Numbered from the stretch's first letter, positions 8,745 to 16,835 are shown. The stretch is 64,000 nt of DNA from SHZL01 sp963784425 (GCA_963784425.1 CAWARM010000012.1:1-64000); one strand, 5' to 3'. Numbers and translations: made by a program. The notes: generated by a model not told the origin, from the sequence alone.

Positions 8745-9692
8745 ATGCGCTGCTTGAGTTTCCTGATCGTGGCAACTCTGGTGCTGGCGCCCGCAATGGC
8801 CGGTACTGCTGATGTGATGCCAACAGCCACTTGGACTCCTGCCCAGGAGCAGCAGGAAATCCAGCAGTGGCGGCAAGCGCGCGACGAATCGCTGCGGCAG
8901 GCAGATGGCTGGCTGACCCTGGTTGGCCTGGAGTGGCTGAAGCAGGGAATTAACCGGATTGGCTCAGGCCCGAACAATGATATCAAGTTAAGCGTTGGCC
9001 CCGATTATTGGGGCAGCATTGAACTGAACGGCAAGACGCTCACGTTTGCCCGTGCTGCAGGGTCGGACGTAACAGTAGACGGAGCGGGGATAGACGGAAC
9101 CAGGGTAGACGGAGCCGCACCCGAACGGGTGGCGCTGGTGGCGGATGATACGGGCGAGCCGACTATGATCCGCAGCGGAGCTTCCGGGTTTTACGTTATT
9201 TTTCGGGAGTCGTACGCGCTCAGGGTGTTCGATAACCAGGCGCAGGCTCTGGCGAATTTCAAAGGAGTTCAGAACTACGACATACAGACCGATTGGCGCA
9301 TTAGTGGTCGCTTCGCCCCGGCAAGTGCTGGTCAGACGATTGATATCGGCAACGTGCTTGGGCAGGTCTCAGCAACACCCGTTTACGGTGTATTCGAATT
9401 CGAGCGTGATGGGCGGCAATATCAACTCATTGGCCTGGGGGAGGAAACATCACAAAACGTCTGGTTTATTTTCGCAGACCGGACCAGCGGGAAGGGCACT
9501 TATGGTGCAGGCAGGTTTCTTTACAGTGAAGGCTTGCCGGAGCATGGCCGCCTCGTGGTGGATTTCAACAAGTCTTACAACCCGCCTTGCGCGTTCAATG
9601 ATTATGCAACCTGCCCGCTGCCACCGCAGGAAAACCGTCTTGATCTGGAAGTGACTGCAGGAGAGAAAGACGCACATTCCGCAGGCGAGTAA
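8745..9692 (+). CDS. Exported DUF1684 protein
   Basis: The protein has 315 residues with an N-terminal signal peptide (hydrophobic stretch ending ...PAMAG). It matches the DUF1684 family through DGWLTLVGLEWLKQG near the start, GSGPNNDI, and the hallmark C-terminal run DFNKSYNPPCAFNDYATC followed by PLPPQENRL. Biochemical function is not established. A perfect SD (GGAGGGGAGG) precedes ATG 8745. A 15-bp tandem repeat at 9075-9116 adds VDGAG/IDGTR/VDGA to a variable loop. It starts 46 bp after manC and may be cotranscribed, although a role with nucleotide sugars is not implied. Confidence 0.85.
   Translation: MRCLSFLIVATLVLAPAMAGTADVMPTATWTPAQEQQEIQQWRQARDESLRQADGWLTLVGLEWLKQGINRIGSGPNNDIKLSVGPDYWGSIELNGKTLTFARAAGSDVTVDGAGIDGTRVDGAAPERVALVADDTGEPTMIRSGASGFYVIFRESYALRVFDNQAQALANFKGVQNYDIQTDWRISGRFAPASAGQTIDIGNVLGQVSATPVYGVFEFERDGRQYQLIGLGEETSQNVWFIFADRTSGKGTYGAGRFLYSEGLPEHGRLVVDFNKSYNPPCAFNDYATCPLPPQENRLDLEVTAGEKDAHSAGE
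9075..9116 (+). repeat. 15-bp in-frame tandem repeat inside the DUF1684 gene
   Basis: Three units begin at 9075, 9090 and 9105, each containing TAGACGGA with 15-bp spacing. They encode VDGAG, IDGTR and VDGA. The repeat keeps the reading frame. Confidence 0.8.
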
Positions 9693-9725
9693 GCACAGTG
9701 CACAAGGTTAGCAGCGATTAGTGTT

Positions 9726-10133
9726 TCAGCTCGGTTGTGACCGTTTGCTCAGTTCGCGGTCGAACTCGAATTCCCGGGACGTCACGTAGGCTTCCATTTT
9801 CTCCAGCCTGAGATTGAGTTCACGGAAGCGGTGACTCAGGGATCCAAATACGTCCCTGGGCGCGTTGTTTACACCGCGCCAGAACACTGCACGTTCTTCG
9901 TCCGCATACAATTCACCGGGCTTTATCGGAATCAGTGCGGCCAGGAGAAAGTACGTCAAAATGACAAAAGGAATAAAGGGAGGAAACAACATCAGCAGCA
10001 CAACGGCCACCCGCACTCCTTTGCGGTTGAAATCAAAATAGTCAGAAATGCCAGCGCAAACTCCGGCCAGCATGGCATTCCTCTTGTCCCGGTAAAGGCG
10101 ATGCGGGTTCTGGCGTTTATAAAACTCGCTCAT
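9726..10133 (-). CDS. pspC: PspC-domain envelope stress protein
   Basis: This 135-residue inner-membrane protein carries the PspC domain in residues 10-70 (RLYRDKRNAMLAGVCAGISD then YFDFNRKGVRVA) with a transmembrane hairpin (VVLLMLFPPFIPFVILTYFLL). A predicted amphipathic or coiled C-terminal tail follows. PspC works with PspB to sense membrane stress and recruit PspA. The gene is last in pspA-pspB-pspC, and its ATG overlaps the pspB stop (ATGA). Confidence 0.92.
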   Translation of the reverse strand: MSEFYKRQNPHRLYRDKRNAMLAGVCAGISDYFDFNRKGVRVAVVLLMLFPPFIPFVILTYFLLAALIPIKPGELYADEERAVFWRGVNNAPRDVFGSLSHRFRELNLRLEKMEAYVTSREFEFDRELSKRSQPS

Positions 10134-10348
10134 GAGCGACTTCTCCAGTTGGGTGCTTCGATATCCAGGATGCGCTCCAGGATCTTGATACGCTCCTCCA
10201 TTTTGTTAGTGGATTCCCAGACTTCGCTCAGCATTTTTTCATCTTCGGCTGACAAACCCCTGGCGGATTTCCACTTGGTGACGTAGTGGAAAATTAACCA
10301 CAGGGGAAAGCAAACGGTAAGCGCCAGGATTGGGATGACCTCACTCAT
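10130..10348 (-). CDS. pspB: PspB-like envelope stress protein
   Basis: This 72-residue protein has one N-terminal membrane helix (VIPILALTVCFPLWLIFHYV) followed by a charged, probably coiled-coil cytoplasmic segment, as in E. coli PspB (74 residues). Together with PspC it transmits envelope stress to PspA. It overlaps pspA by eight bases and pspC by four, so the three are translationally coupled. Confidence 0.9.
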   Translation of the reverse strand: MSEVIPILALTVCFPLWLIFHYVTKWKSARGLSAEDEKMLSEVWESTNKMEERIKILERILDIEAPNWRSRS

Positions 10349-11024
10349 TGGTACTCTCCTTGGGGTTCTCTCCGACCTTTGATTTCAGCCTGTTCAGCTC
10401 GGCCTCGACACGGTCGTCATTTTCCAGATCTGCAATCTCAGTGGCAAGCGTGCGGTTGCGGCCCATGGCTACGGCCTCTGCTTCGGATTCCACTTTGTCG
10501 ATGCGCCGTTCTGCATTTTCAAATCGAAACAACATTTCGTCGATCCGGTCACCATGAATGTGACGCCTTGCGGACAGTTGTGACTGGGCTGTCTGGTGCC
10601 GGATGACGATGCTGCGTTGGCGCAGTTTTGCATCGTTTAGTTTGCTCTGTAGCTGGCTGATATCAGCCGTGAACTTTTCCATTTGACTGTCCAGGACCTC
10701 CGCTTCCAGTGTCAGCTTCCCCACTTGGTCATCGATGGCCTGTTTCTCGGTCAGCGCAGCTCTTGCCAGGTCTTCGCGCTCCCGCCGCAATGCGAGCTCT
10801 GCCCGTCGTTCCCACTCGGATTTTTCGCGTTCGAGATATTCTGCATGTCTGCGAAGTTCCTTTCGGTCCGCAATGCACTTGGCTGCAGCCGAACGAATTT
10901 CCACGAGTGTGTCCTCCATTTCCTGGATCATGAGGCGAATAATCTTTTCGGGATCTTCCGCTTTCTCCAGTACTGCATTGATATTTGCATTTACGATGTC
11001 ACTGAACCGCGAAAAAACGCCCAT
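10341..11024 (-). CDS. pspA: Phage shock protein A
   Basis: This 227-residue PspA/IM30 family protein begins MGVFSRFSDIVNANINAVL, the conserved amphipathic helix. An almost uninterrupted coiled coil, rich in Glu, Arg and Ala, follows. PspA is a peripheral membrane effector that stabilises damaged inner membrane and, in enterobacteria, inhibits the activator PspF. It is the first gene of the leftward operon, with GGAG before its ATG and a strong sigma-54 promoter about 30 nt upstream of the start codon. No pspF is present in the window. Confidence 0.96.
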   Translation of the reverse strand: MGVFSRFSDIVNANINAVLEKAEDPEKIIRLMIQEMEDTLVEIRSAAAKCIADRKELRRHAEYLEREKSEWERRAELALRREREDLARAALTEKQAIDDQVGKLTLEAEVLDSQMEKFTADISQLQSKLNDAKLRQRSIVIRHQTAQSQLSARRHIHGDRIDEMLFRFENAERRIDKVESEAEAVAMGRNRTLATEIADLENDDRVEAELNRLKSKVGENPKESTNE

Positions 11025-11064
11025 GGTTATGTATCTCCAGAAAATAATTACGTGTACAGGCTAA

Positions 11065-11080
11065 TGCAGAGTTCGTGCCA
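11065..11080 (-). promoter_or_regulatory. Sigma-54 promoter of the psp operon
   Basis: Read on the minus strand this is TGGCACGAACTCTGCA. It matches the sigma-54 consensus TGGCACG-N4-TTGCA except for C in place of the first T of the -12 element, and the GG/GC dinucleotides have the exact -24/-12 spacing. The predicted transcript starts near 11054, giving a 30-nt leader before pspA. The E. coli pspA operon is likewise sigma-54 dependent. Confidence 0.9.
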
Positions 11081-11096
11081 TCTGTGGGCGGTGCAA

Positions 11097-11109
11097 TAAG
11101 TTGTTGATA
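11097..11109 (-). promoter_or_regulatory. IHF-type site upstream of pspA
   Basis: The minus strand reads TATCAACAACTTA, a full match to the IHF consensus WATCAANNNNTTR. It lies just upstream of the -24 element, where IHF would bend DNA to bring an enhancer-bound activator such as PspF onto sigma-54 polymerase. Confidence 0.75.
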
Positions 11110-11173
11110 TGAATGAATTTAAGTTTCCCAAGATATTTGCAACGGCACATAGCGCTTTCTCTCTTGGCAAAAT

Positions 11174-11187
11174 CCACCAAAAGGTGG
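11174..11187. promoter_or_regulatory. Palindrome, candidate upstream activator site for psp
   Basis: CCACC-AAAA-GGTGG forms a perfect 5-bp dyad about 95 bp upstream of the sigma-54 promoter, the usual distance for an enhancer. It could be an activator site (PspF-like) or part of a terminator-like hairpin. Assignment rests on position only. Confidence 0.35.
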
Positions 11188-11368
11188 TGGAAACTTGTGG
11201 CCCTTCCCGCAGTCCGAGTTGTGTCTGCCTGACAAACATTTGGGAGGATTTAGTTTACACGCGGGACCGGATGCACGTGGCAAGTGAAGTGCAGGTCCTG
11301 TAGAATAGCCGTCTTTTACGCGCCGGCATCAGTGGCCGGAGATTTATAAACTCCAGGAGGATATACAG

Positions 11369-12049
11369 ATGCGATTTATTTTCGCACTCTTTGTTTTTGG
11401 CATCGTCATGACCAGCTCGGCCATGGCGCAAAATGTTACTACCGAAAAAGGCAAACTCAGCTACTCAGTTGGTTGGGACATTGGCGAAGACATCAAACGG
11501 CGGGGTGAGGAATTTGACGTCGACTCCATCATTGCAGCCATTCGTGATTCGCAAGCGGGCGCTCAACCCAAGGTTCCCAAGGAAGAAATGGTTGCCCTCC
11601 TGACGGCATTGCAGCAGAGAGTAAAGGAAGAGCAGGCAGCCGCGTTCAAGAAACTGGCCGACGAGAACCAGGCCAAGAGCACCGAATTCCTTAATGCCAA
11701 CAAGACCAAGGCCGGTGTGGTAGTTCTCCCCAGCGGTGTTCAGTATCGCATTGTGGATGAAGGTGAGGGCGCACGCCCGAGCATGGACAGCACGGTAAAA
11801 GTCCACTACCGCGGTTCCAAAATGAACGGCCTGGAGTTCGACAGCTCCTTTGCTCGCGGTACTCCAGAGGAGTTCACGGTCAACTCTGTATTGAAGGGCT
11901 GGCAGGAAGTTCTGCCGCTGATGAAGACCGGCGCTACCTGGCAGGTTTTCATTCCGCCCGATATGGGGTTTGGCGCCCGTGGCAATCCGCCGGTTGGCCC
12001 CAACGAAGCATTGACGTTTGATTTGAAGCTGGTCGAGATCGTCAAGTAA
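11369..12049 (+). CDS. Exported FKBP-type peptidyl-prolyl isomerase (FkpA/Mip-like)
   Basis: The protein has 226 residues. It has a signal peptide (cleavage after SSAMAQ), then an N-terminal helical dimerisation region (KGKLSYSVGWDIGEDIKRRG, charged helices to about residue 110). The C-terminal FKBP domain contains VKVHYRG, GLEFDSSFARG, VLKGWQEVLPLMKTG and FIPPDMGFGARG. This is the FkpA/Mip architecture of periplasmic prolyl isomerases and chaperones. It is monocistronic: its own terminator follows at 12060. Confidence 0.93.
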   Translation: MRFIFALFVFGIVMTSSAMAQNVTTEKGKLSYSVGWDIGEDIKRRGEEFDVDSIIAAIRDSQAGAQPKVPKEEMVALLTALQQRVKEEQAAAFKKLADENQAKSTEFLNANKTKAGVVVLPSGVQYRIVDEGEGARPSMDSTVKVHYRGSKMNGLEFDSSFARGTPEEFTVNSVLKGWQEVLPLMKTGATWQVFIPPDMGFGARGNPPVGPNEALTFDLKLVEIVK

Positions 12050-12059
12050 TACAAGCCTG

Positions 12060-12089
12060 ACGGGGCCCCTGAGAAGCGGCCCCGTTTTT
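12060..12089 (+). terminator. Rho-independent terminator after the FKBP gene
   Basis: CGGGGCC (12061-12067) pairs with GGCCCCG (12078-12084) and is followed at once by TTTTT. It lies 11 bp after the FKBP stop codon. Confidence 0.92.
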
Positions 12090-12090
12090 C

Positions 12091-12333
12091 ATGCTCGGCA
12101 CTTTCTTTATTGCCATGACACTTGGTTTCCCAAGCACTCAGAAGTCCGGCCCCGCCATTGCCGAAGTCCTTTCGCCTTGCATTGGTGTGTGCACGCTCGC
12201 GCATAACGGTCTGTGCATTGGCTGTTTGCGCACCAGCGAGGAGATTGGCCTGTGGTTGAACTACACGGCTGGCGATCGCACCCGCATCATGCATGAACTT
12301 CCCCAGCGCCTGGAATCGTTATTCGCCCTGTGA
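12091..12333 (+). CDS. DUF1289 small Cys-rich protein
   Basis: This small protein carries the DUF1289 signature SPCIGVCTLAHNGLCIGCLR followed by TSEEIGLWLNY. Its four conserved cysteines suggest metal binding. Family function is not established. The first in-frame ATG (12091) directly abuts the terminator T-run, and ATG 12115 (72 residues) is an alternative; neither has a clear SD. The stop codon overlaps the GTG of the next gene, so expression with the Nudix gene is likely. Confidence 0.8.
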   Translation: MLGTFFIAMTLGFPSTQKSGPAIAEVLSPCIGVCTLAHNGLCIGCLRTSEEIGLWLNYTAGDRTRIMHELPQRLESLFAL

Positions 12334-12965
12334 TTGGTCCCTTGAGTCGAATGGAACTGAACTGGCGTGAGGCCCTTATCGCTGCGGTCTCGCCTTTCGG
12401 TGCGGGTGTCGAGCCTTTGCAGGTTATCGGCTATCGCCGTGCGGATGCTGATGTTTACCGTCCGAGCAAGACTGCCGCGGTGCTGGTGGCTGTGCTGGAT
12501 ATGGATGAACCGCAAGTGGTATTAACCCGTCGCGCCGATCACCTCGTTCAGCATGCCGGGCAAGTAAGCTTCCCGGGTGGAGCTGCAGAGGAGCATGATG
12601 ATTCGGCTGTTCAGACCGCTTTGCGTGAAGCTCATGAGGAAATTGGCTTGAGGTCAGAACAAGCCAGGCCAATTGGCTTTCTTGATCGCATGGACACAAT
12701 TTCCGACTACCGGGTCCTTCCAGTCGTGGCCCTGGTCAGCTGCCCGGTCGTATGGCAGCTGGATCTGAGCGAGGTTGCCGAGGTATTCACAGTGCCTTTG
12801 ACCGTTGCATTGGACCGCAGCCGTTACGTGCAGAAGAAAGTTGAGCATGATGGCCGGGAACATCACATCTGGTCTTTGCAGTGGGGAAAGCACAACGTCT
12901 GGGGAGCAACGGCGGCAATGTTGCTTAACCTCGTCAGCAGGGTTGAACGTGTCCGCGCCAGCTGA
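12330..12965 (+). CDS. Nudix hydrolase, CoA pyrophosphatase type
   Basis: The protein has 211 residues with a full Nudix box (GX5EX7REUXEEXGU: GGAAEEHDDSAVQTALREAH, then EEIGL) inside a segment typical of the NudL/YeaB CoA diphosphatases (LTRRADHLVQHAGQVSFPGG). It probably cleaves CoA or its derivatives to phosphopantetheine and 3',5'-ADP. Translation starts at GTG 12330, overlapping the DUF1289 stop, or at ATG 12351. Its end overlaps the sseA start. Confidence 0.9.
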   Translation: MIGPLSRMELNWREALIAAVSPFGAGVEPLQVIGYRRADADVYRPSKTAAVLVAVLDMDEPQVVLTRRADHLVQHAGQVSFPGGAAEEHDDSAVQTALREAHEEIGLRSEQARPIGFLDRMDTISDYRVLPVVALVSCPVVWQLDLSEVAEVFTVPLTVALDRSRYVQKKVEHDGREHHIWSLQWGKHNVWGATAAMLLNLVSRVERVRAS

Positions 12966-13803
12966 ACTATTGATCGCCCCTGAGCGCCTGGAAAGGCTGT
13001 TGGCTTCAGGGTCCTGCGTGGCCGTAGATTGCCGTTATGACCTTGGAAAACCTGGCGCGGGCCGACAGAGTTTTCTTGGCGGCCATATACCCGGTGCGCA
13101 CTATGCGGATCTTGGCAGTGACTTGTCGTCACCGGTCACGAGCACCAGCGGTCGTCATCCTTTGCCCTCGCCTGCAGCTTTTGCGGAGTTCCTCAGCCGC
13201 ATTGCGTGGACGCGTGAAGTCCTGCTGGTTGCCTACGACGAGCGCAACAACGCTATTGCTGCCCGTTTATGGTGGCTGATGCGTTATTTCGGCTGCGATG
13301 CGGCGTTACTGGACGGTGGCCTGGAGGCATGGACTCGCGCAGGTTTAATGCTGGAGTCAGGAAATACGCGTTGCGTCCCCACGGCGGTCCCCCGGCTGCA
13401 GCCCGATGCTTCCCTGACGGTAGTTGCAGCCGACATCGTGAGCAGCCTCGCACGCCCGTCACTGACCCTGATCGATGCGAGGGCGCCAGAACGCTTTTCC
13501 GGCGAAGTAGAACCACTGGACGCGCGCGCCGGGCATATCCCGGGTGCATTAAACCGCCCCTTGGGTCTGAATCTGGATTCGTCCGGCTGTTTCAAAACCC
13601 CGGCTGGTTTGAAGCAGGAATTTGAAGCCTTGTTGAATCACCGTTCTCCCGCCAGCGTGGTGCATTCCTGCGGTTCAGGGGTCACGGCCTGTCACAACCG
13701 CTTTGCCATGGAACTTGCTGGATTGGGCACCACAAGGGTTTACCCCGGATCCTGGAGTGAATGGATACAGGATCCTTCGCGTCCGATTGAAACCGGGCAC
13801 TGA
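12949..13803 (+). CDS. sseA: 3-mercaptopyruvate sulfurtransferase
   Basis: This 284-residue protein has two tandem rhodanese domains. The active-site loop of the second domain reads CGSGVTAC, the signature of 3-mercaptopyruvate sulfurtransferases rather than the CRKGVT loop of thiosulfate enzymes. The first domain is the usual catalytically inactive one. It transfers sulfane sulfur to thiols or cyanide. Start is taken as GTG 12949, the first initiator codon before family sequence (SAPAELLIAPERL). It overlaps the Nudix gene by 17 bases. Confidence 0.88.
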   Translation: MSAPAELLIAPERLERLLASGSCVAVDCRYDLGKPGAGRQSFLGGHIPGAHYADLGSDLSSPVTSTSGRHPLPSPAAFAEFLSRIAWTREVLLVAYDERNNAIAARLWWLMRYFGCDAALLDGGLEAWTRAGLMLESGNTRCVPTAVPRLQPDASLTVVAADIVSSLARPSLTLIDARAPERFSGEVEPLDARAGHIPGALNRPLGLNLDSSGCFKTPAGLKQEFEALLNHRSPASVVHSCGSGVTACHNRFAMELAGLGTTRVYPGSWSEWIQDPSRPIETGH

Positions 13804-13845
13804 TACTTCATTTGAGCCTGTGCCGCCTGCGGGTCTGTCTAGAAG

Positions 13846-14598
13846 CTATTTTTTCTTCAACCGCTCCACCATGCCGCGCAACGTGGACTGGGTCATTTCG
13901 GAAAACCACAAGTCTACAAATACGTCGACGCCATACGGGTCCTCCTGTTCAAAATTATCGCGCAAGTCCTGGCGCGACATCTGCCGGGTCAGGGACATGG
14001 CGTTGCGTGGCAAGCTCAATAAATGAGCACACCAGGCTATGGCTCTAGCCACCGTAGATTCCGGTGTCTCCGCTAGTTCATCCACAAGCCCCATAGCCAA
14101 TGCTTGATCAGGACTAAGCATGGTTCCTGGAACCAGTATTTTTTCCGACGGGTGCGGACCCAGGAGGCGAACCAGGGCGTTTTTGATGACCGGTGAAACA
14201 ACCAGGCCAACCTGTACCTCGTTGAGGCCGGTTTTGTATTTGCCAGCGCTCATGACGCGGTAATCGCCGAACAGGGAAATGACGATGCCTCCAGCCGGAG
14301 CATGGCCAGTGAGCGCAAAAGCCGTTGGCACGGGCATATGGGCAATGACATGCAGCAAATGCAGGAACGCCCGCCAGAACCGGGTTATGCCTTCCCGGTC
14401 CAGTTGCAGCAGTGCAGGAATGTCAAGCCCGGCTGAGAACATCCCCGGGTTTCCTGAGACAACCACTGCATCAGTCTCTGTTCCGGACCGGTCCAGGGCT
14501 TGTGTCAACGCCGTGATTAGCTCGGGGTCCATCGCATTGGCAGGAGGGCGATTCAGCCTTATTTCCCTGACCTTCCCGTGATTAGTGATTTCCAGCAT
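13846..14598 (-). CDS. Enoyl-CoA hydratase/isomerase family, likely delta3-delta2 enoyl-CoA isomerase
   Basis: This 250-residue crotonase-fold protein has the oxyanion-hole segments MFSAGLDI and GHAPAGG. The hydratase Glu144 position is a hydrophobic residue (AGGIVIS), while the second acid is kept in GLNEVQVGL. That single-Glu pattern is the one seen in mitochondrial delta3,delta2-enoyl-CoA isomerases (ECI1). It would move double bonds of unsaturated fatty acyl-CoAs into the beta-oxidation path. The gene converges with sseA and stands alone. Confidence 0.82.
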   Translation of the reverse strand: MLEITNHGKVREIRLNRPPANAMDPELITALTQALDRSGTETDAVVVSGNPGMFSAGLDIPALLQLDREGITRFWRAFLHLLHVIAHMPVPTAFALTGHAPAGGIVISLFGDYRVMSAGKYKTGLNEVQVGLVVSPVIKNALVRLLGPHPSEKILVPGTMLSPDQALAMGLVDELAETPESTVARAIAWCAHLLSLPRNAMSLTRQMSRQDLRDNFEQEDPYGVDVFVDLWFSEMTQSTLRGMVERLKKK

Positions 14599-14712
14599 AC
14601 AAATTTGCTCCGGTAAATATTCAGTGAGAGTTCAGGTAAGCCAGTCTAGACTCTGGTTGTAGATTGCGCAAAACCAGGTGGCGCAAAATTCGGGCCGTTT
14701 GTTCTATACTAA

Positions 14713-14910
14713 GGAGGCTCTGAATAATTCATCCATGAATGATCAGAGCATGCCAAACAAAAAGTGTGATTTTTTTGGCTTCATTTTCAATAATTTGCAG
14801 TCATTGAAAATGGCGGCACATCGACCTCCATGGATGGAGGGAATGCAGTCGGGTTGTCGGGAACAACCCGTGCCATGTACCGCGGAAACTCTGAATAAAT
14901 CAGAGTTTCC
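14713..14910. mobile_element. MITE, family A copy 2 (multi-hairpin)
   Basis: This 198-bp non-coding element is flanked by CTAA on both sides (14709-14712 and 14911-14914). Its left end is GGAGGCTCTGAATAATTC; its right end, read outward-in, is GGAAACTCTGATTTATTC. The right end itself is a palindrome (GGAAACTCTGA at 14884-14894 against 14900-14910). Inside are further hairpins, including CATTTTCAAT/ATTGAAAATG and GGGTTGT/ACAACCC. No protein is likely. The remainder of the 338-bp gap around it (14599-14712 and 14911-14936) shows nothing else recognisable. Confidence 0.78.
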
Positions 14911-14936
14911 CTAATTTAGCAACGGGACGGGAGCGT

Positions 14937-15326
14937 ATGAACATTCATCATCGTGGTTTATTTGCAATGACTCTGGTGACATTACTCTACGGCGCCCCCA
15001 TCCAGGCCGCACAGCCTGCCAACGCAAATGTCCAGTTCGTGAGCCCCGCCGAGCTTGGCATGACCAACAGCCGGGTTACCGACAATACCACCGGCGTCGT
15101 GAGGAAGAGAGCGGCCTACGGCCAGGGCTATGTTTATGGGCACAGTGTCAATAATCAGTTAGGCGACATAATCATCTGGGATGCGGCGCCAGGCAACAGC
15201 TACGGCAAATCGCTTTCAGGCCAAAATCGCAACAATGGCCAGGCCCAGGCAGAGACAGCCATCGGTCCCAAGCTCATTTACAAGCCAGATTACGGTAAAA
15301 CAACCGACCCCAGCTATTCTCAGTAG
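14937..15326 (+). CDS. Exported protein of unknown function
   Basis: The protein has 129 residues with a clear signal peptide (LFAMTLVTLLYGAPIQAAQ, cleavage near residue 24). The mature part is about 105 residues, rich in Asn, Gly and Gln, with YGQGYVYGHSVNNQLGD, GKSLSGQNRNNGQAQAE and a Tyr/Lys-rich end (PKLIYKPDYGK). There are no cysteines in the mature part. I do not recognise the family. ATG 14937 follows GGGACGGGAG. It converges with the DUF4139 gene, and the MITE immediately upstream may carry or disrupt its promoter. Confidence 0.7.
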   Translation: MNIHHRGLFAMTLVTLLYGAPIQAAQPANANVQFVSPAELGMTNSRVTDNTTGVVRKRAAYGQGYVYGHSVNNQLGDIIIWDAAPGNSYGKSLSGQNRNNGQAQAETAIGPKLIYKPDYGKTTDPSYSQ

Positions 15327-15341
15327 GTATTTGGCTTCCGC

Positions 15342-16835
15342 TCACCAGTTATAGTGTGCCGTGTAGTGAATTACAGTCTGACCTTCGCTGGGTATCGTTA
15401 CATTGAAGCGGATCTGGTTACTGTTCTCTTTCTCAAATGACATGCTGTTATCTTCGACAGTCCAGTTTGCGCCACGATAAAGGTTCTCCAGCACGACAAT
15501 GTCCACTGGCTGGTCTTTATGGTTGCGCAGCGTGATCTCAAATGTTTCCCAGAGGTTGCGACTGGGTGAGTCGGCACGGAAATTCGTTTGCGTGCGTTCC
15601 CCGACCACGTCAAATGAATTACCCATGCGGATCAGGACATCCTCGTTGCGTGGCGTGTGATCGATCACATCTTCGCCAATGAACTCCAGGCTTCCATCGG
15701 CATCGTCAAGCTGGTTTACCCTGACCCGACCGGCCGGTAGCGGCATGCCCAGTCCCTGCTTCTCTTCGTTGGCAAAACGCAGGTAGACATTAATATCCGC
15801 ATTGCCGTATCGCCCGTATTCCTGTTCCAGTTGCTGGTATCCCGAGTAGGCGTATGACAGCGTGGGCGCAAACACCAGTTCCTTGTTGCAGGCGACGCCG
15901 GTAGTGGTTGGCAACAACTCCACCTGCTTGGTTGAATTGTCCGGCAAGTCAGTGCGCCGCCCCAGGGTGTAGAGGTGATACTCGAAGAACGCTTTTTCTG
16001 CGAATCCCGCTGAATCTTGCGCCGCAGCCGCCTTGAACATCATTTCGCGTTCCTGAACTGCGGGTTGTGCCCGGTTAACGTCGCCGGCAATGAGTTTGAG
16101 CCTGGCGTTGTCGTAACTGGCTCCTGACTGATTGATGATACTGACCCAGGCCGACAAATCCATCTCACAGCCTTTGGCTTCATCCAGGATAATGTTGTAG
16201 TCGGCCCACCAGGTCATACCCTGGGTTTCATAGGCGATGCGGGTTTTCTGCGTCCCGCTGGTCGGGCTGTCCAGCAGCCATTCCAGCGTCGGCCGGGTAT
16301 TGAGCCCGCCGGGTAGTTGCGAGAACTGGATGTTGCTATAGCTGCGGATGGCCCGCACGCTGCCGTCATCCATTTGCAAAGTAAGGCCATCGCCAATACC
16401 CAGCAAGGTACCCTTCACCAGGTCGACCTGGTCACCGCGGGTTTGTTCAACGGTAATTATCTGGCCAAGGTAACGCTGCAATAACTTCTCCTGGCTGACC
16501 AGATCAAATTGGAAACTTTGTTCCAGCACCCGCGTGTCTTGCTGGTCCAGCGATTCGAAGGTGACGGTGGTTGGGTCTATGAGGGCTGCTACATCTGCCA
16601 CCCGCAGGGGATTAACTCCCTTGTCTATGGAGTACGAACGGTCATGGCGTACGATGGCATAACCAGGCACGTTGCCCCCTATTTGGCTACCGCCGGTAGG
16701 GCGATACCATTCGGGTGAAACGGCGCCGGGTTGCATGCGCGAGTAGATCGTGATGGAGTCGTCACTGTCCGCGGCAGATTGGGCGACGGCTACATTGCTT
16801 GCGGCTGCTAACAACAGGGGTAACAGTTTCTTCAT
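15342..16835 (-). CDS. Exported DUF4139 family protein
   Basis: This 497-residue protein has a signal peptide (KKLLPLLLAAASNVAVAQ). The body matches the DUF4139 type: an early segment on RNA-free beta structure (GTLLGIGDGLTLQMDDGSV), then TQGMTWWADYNIIL, ARLKLIAGDVNRAQP, LYTLGRRTDLPDNSTKQVEL and a C-terminal domain with EITLRNHKDQPVDIVVLENL. The family has no assigned biochemical role; an envelope or periplasmic location is likely. AAGGAA precedes ATG 16835. A longer frame to 16877 exists but would place 14 residues before the signal peptide. Confidence 0.8.
   Translation of the reverse strand: MKKLLPLLLAAASNVAVAQSAADSDDSITIYSRMQPGAVSPEWYRPTGGSQIGGNVPGYAIVRHDRSYSIDKGVNPLRVADVAALIDPTTVTFESLDQQDTRVLEQSFQFDLVSQEKLLQRYLGQIITVEQTRGDQVDLVKGTLLGIGDGLTLQMDDGSVRAIRSYSNIQFSQLPGGLNTRPTLEWLLDSPTSGTQKTRIAYETQGMTWWADYNIILDEAKGCEMDLSAWVSIINQSGASYDNARLKLIAGDVNRAQPAVQEREMMFKAAAAQDSAGFAEKAFFEYHLYTLGRRTDLPDNSTKQVELLPTTTGVACNKELVFAPTLSYAYSGYQQLEQEYGRYGNADINVYLRFANEEKQGLGMPLPAGRVRVNQLDDADGSLEFIGEDVIDHTPRNEDVLIRMGNSFDVVGERTQTNFRADSPSRNLWETFEITLRNHKDQPVDIVVLENLYRGANWTVEDNSMSFEKENSNQIRFNVTIPSEGQTVIHYTAHYNW

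Larger units (their letters stand above)
11025..11368. other. Divergent regulatory region between pspA and the FKBP gene
   Basis: No gene is visible in these 344 bases. The left half holds the sigma-54 promoter, IHF-type site and palindrome assigned to pspA. The right part has a possible sigma-70 -10 element TAGAAT at 11301-11306 for the rightward FKBP gene; its -35 is weak. A good SD (CCAGGAGG) precedes ATG 11369. Confidence 0.7.

Noticed and set aside
10683..11099. 139-residue plus-strand open frame over pspA
   Set aside because: Antisense to pspA and crosses its promoter; no conserved features.
14678..14914. 78-residue open frame over MITE copy 2
   Set aside because: Follows the hairpin-rich element, with a skewed composition and no SD.
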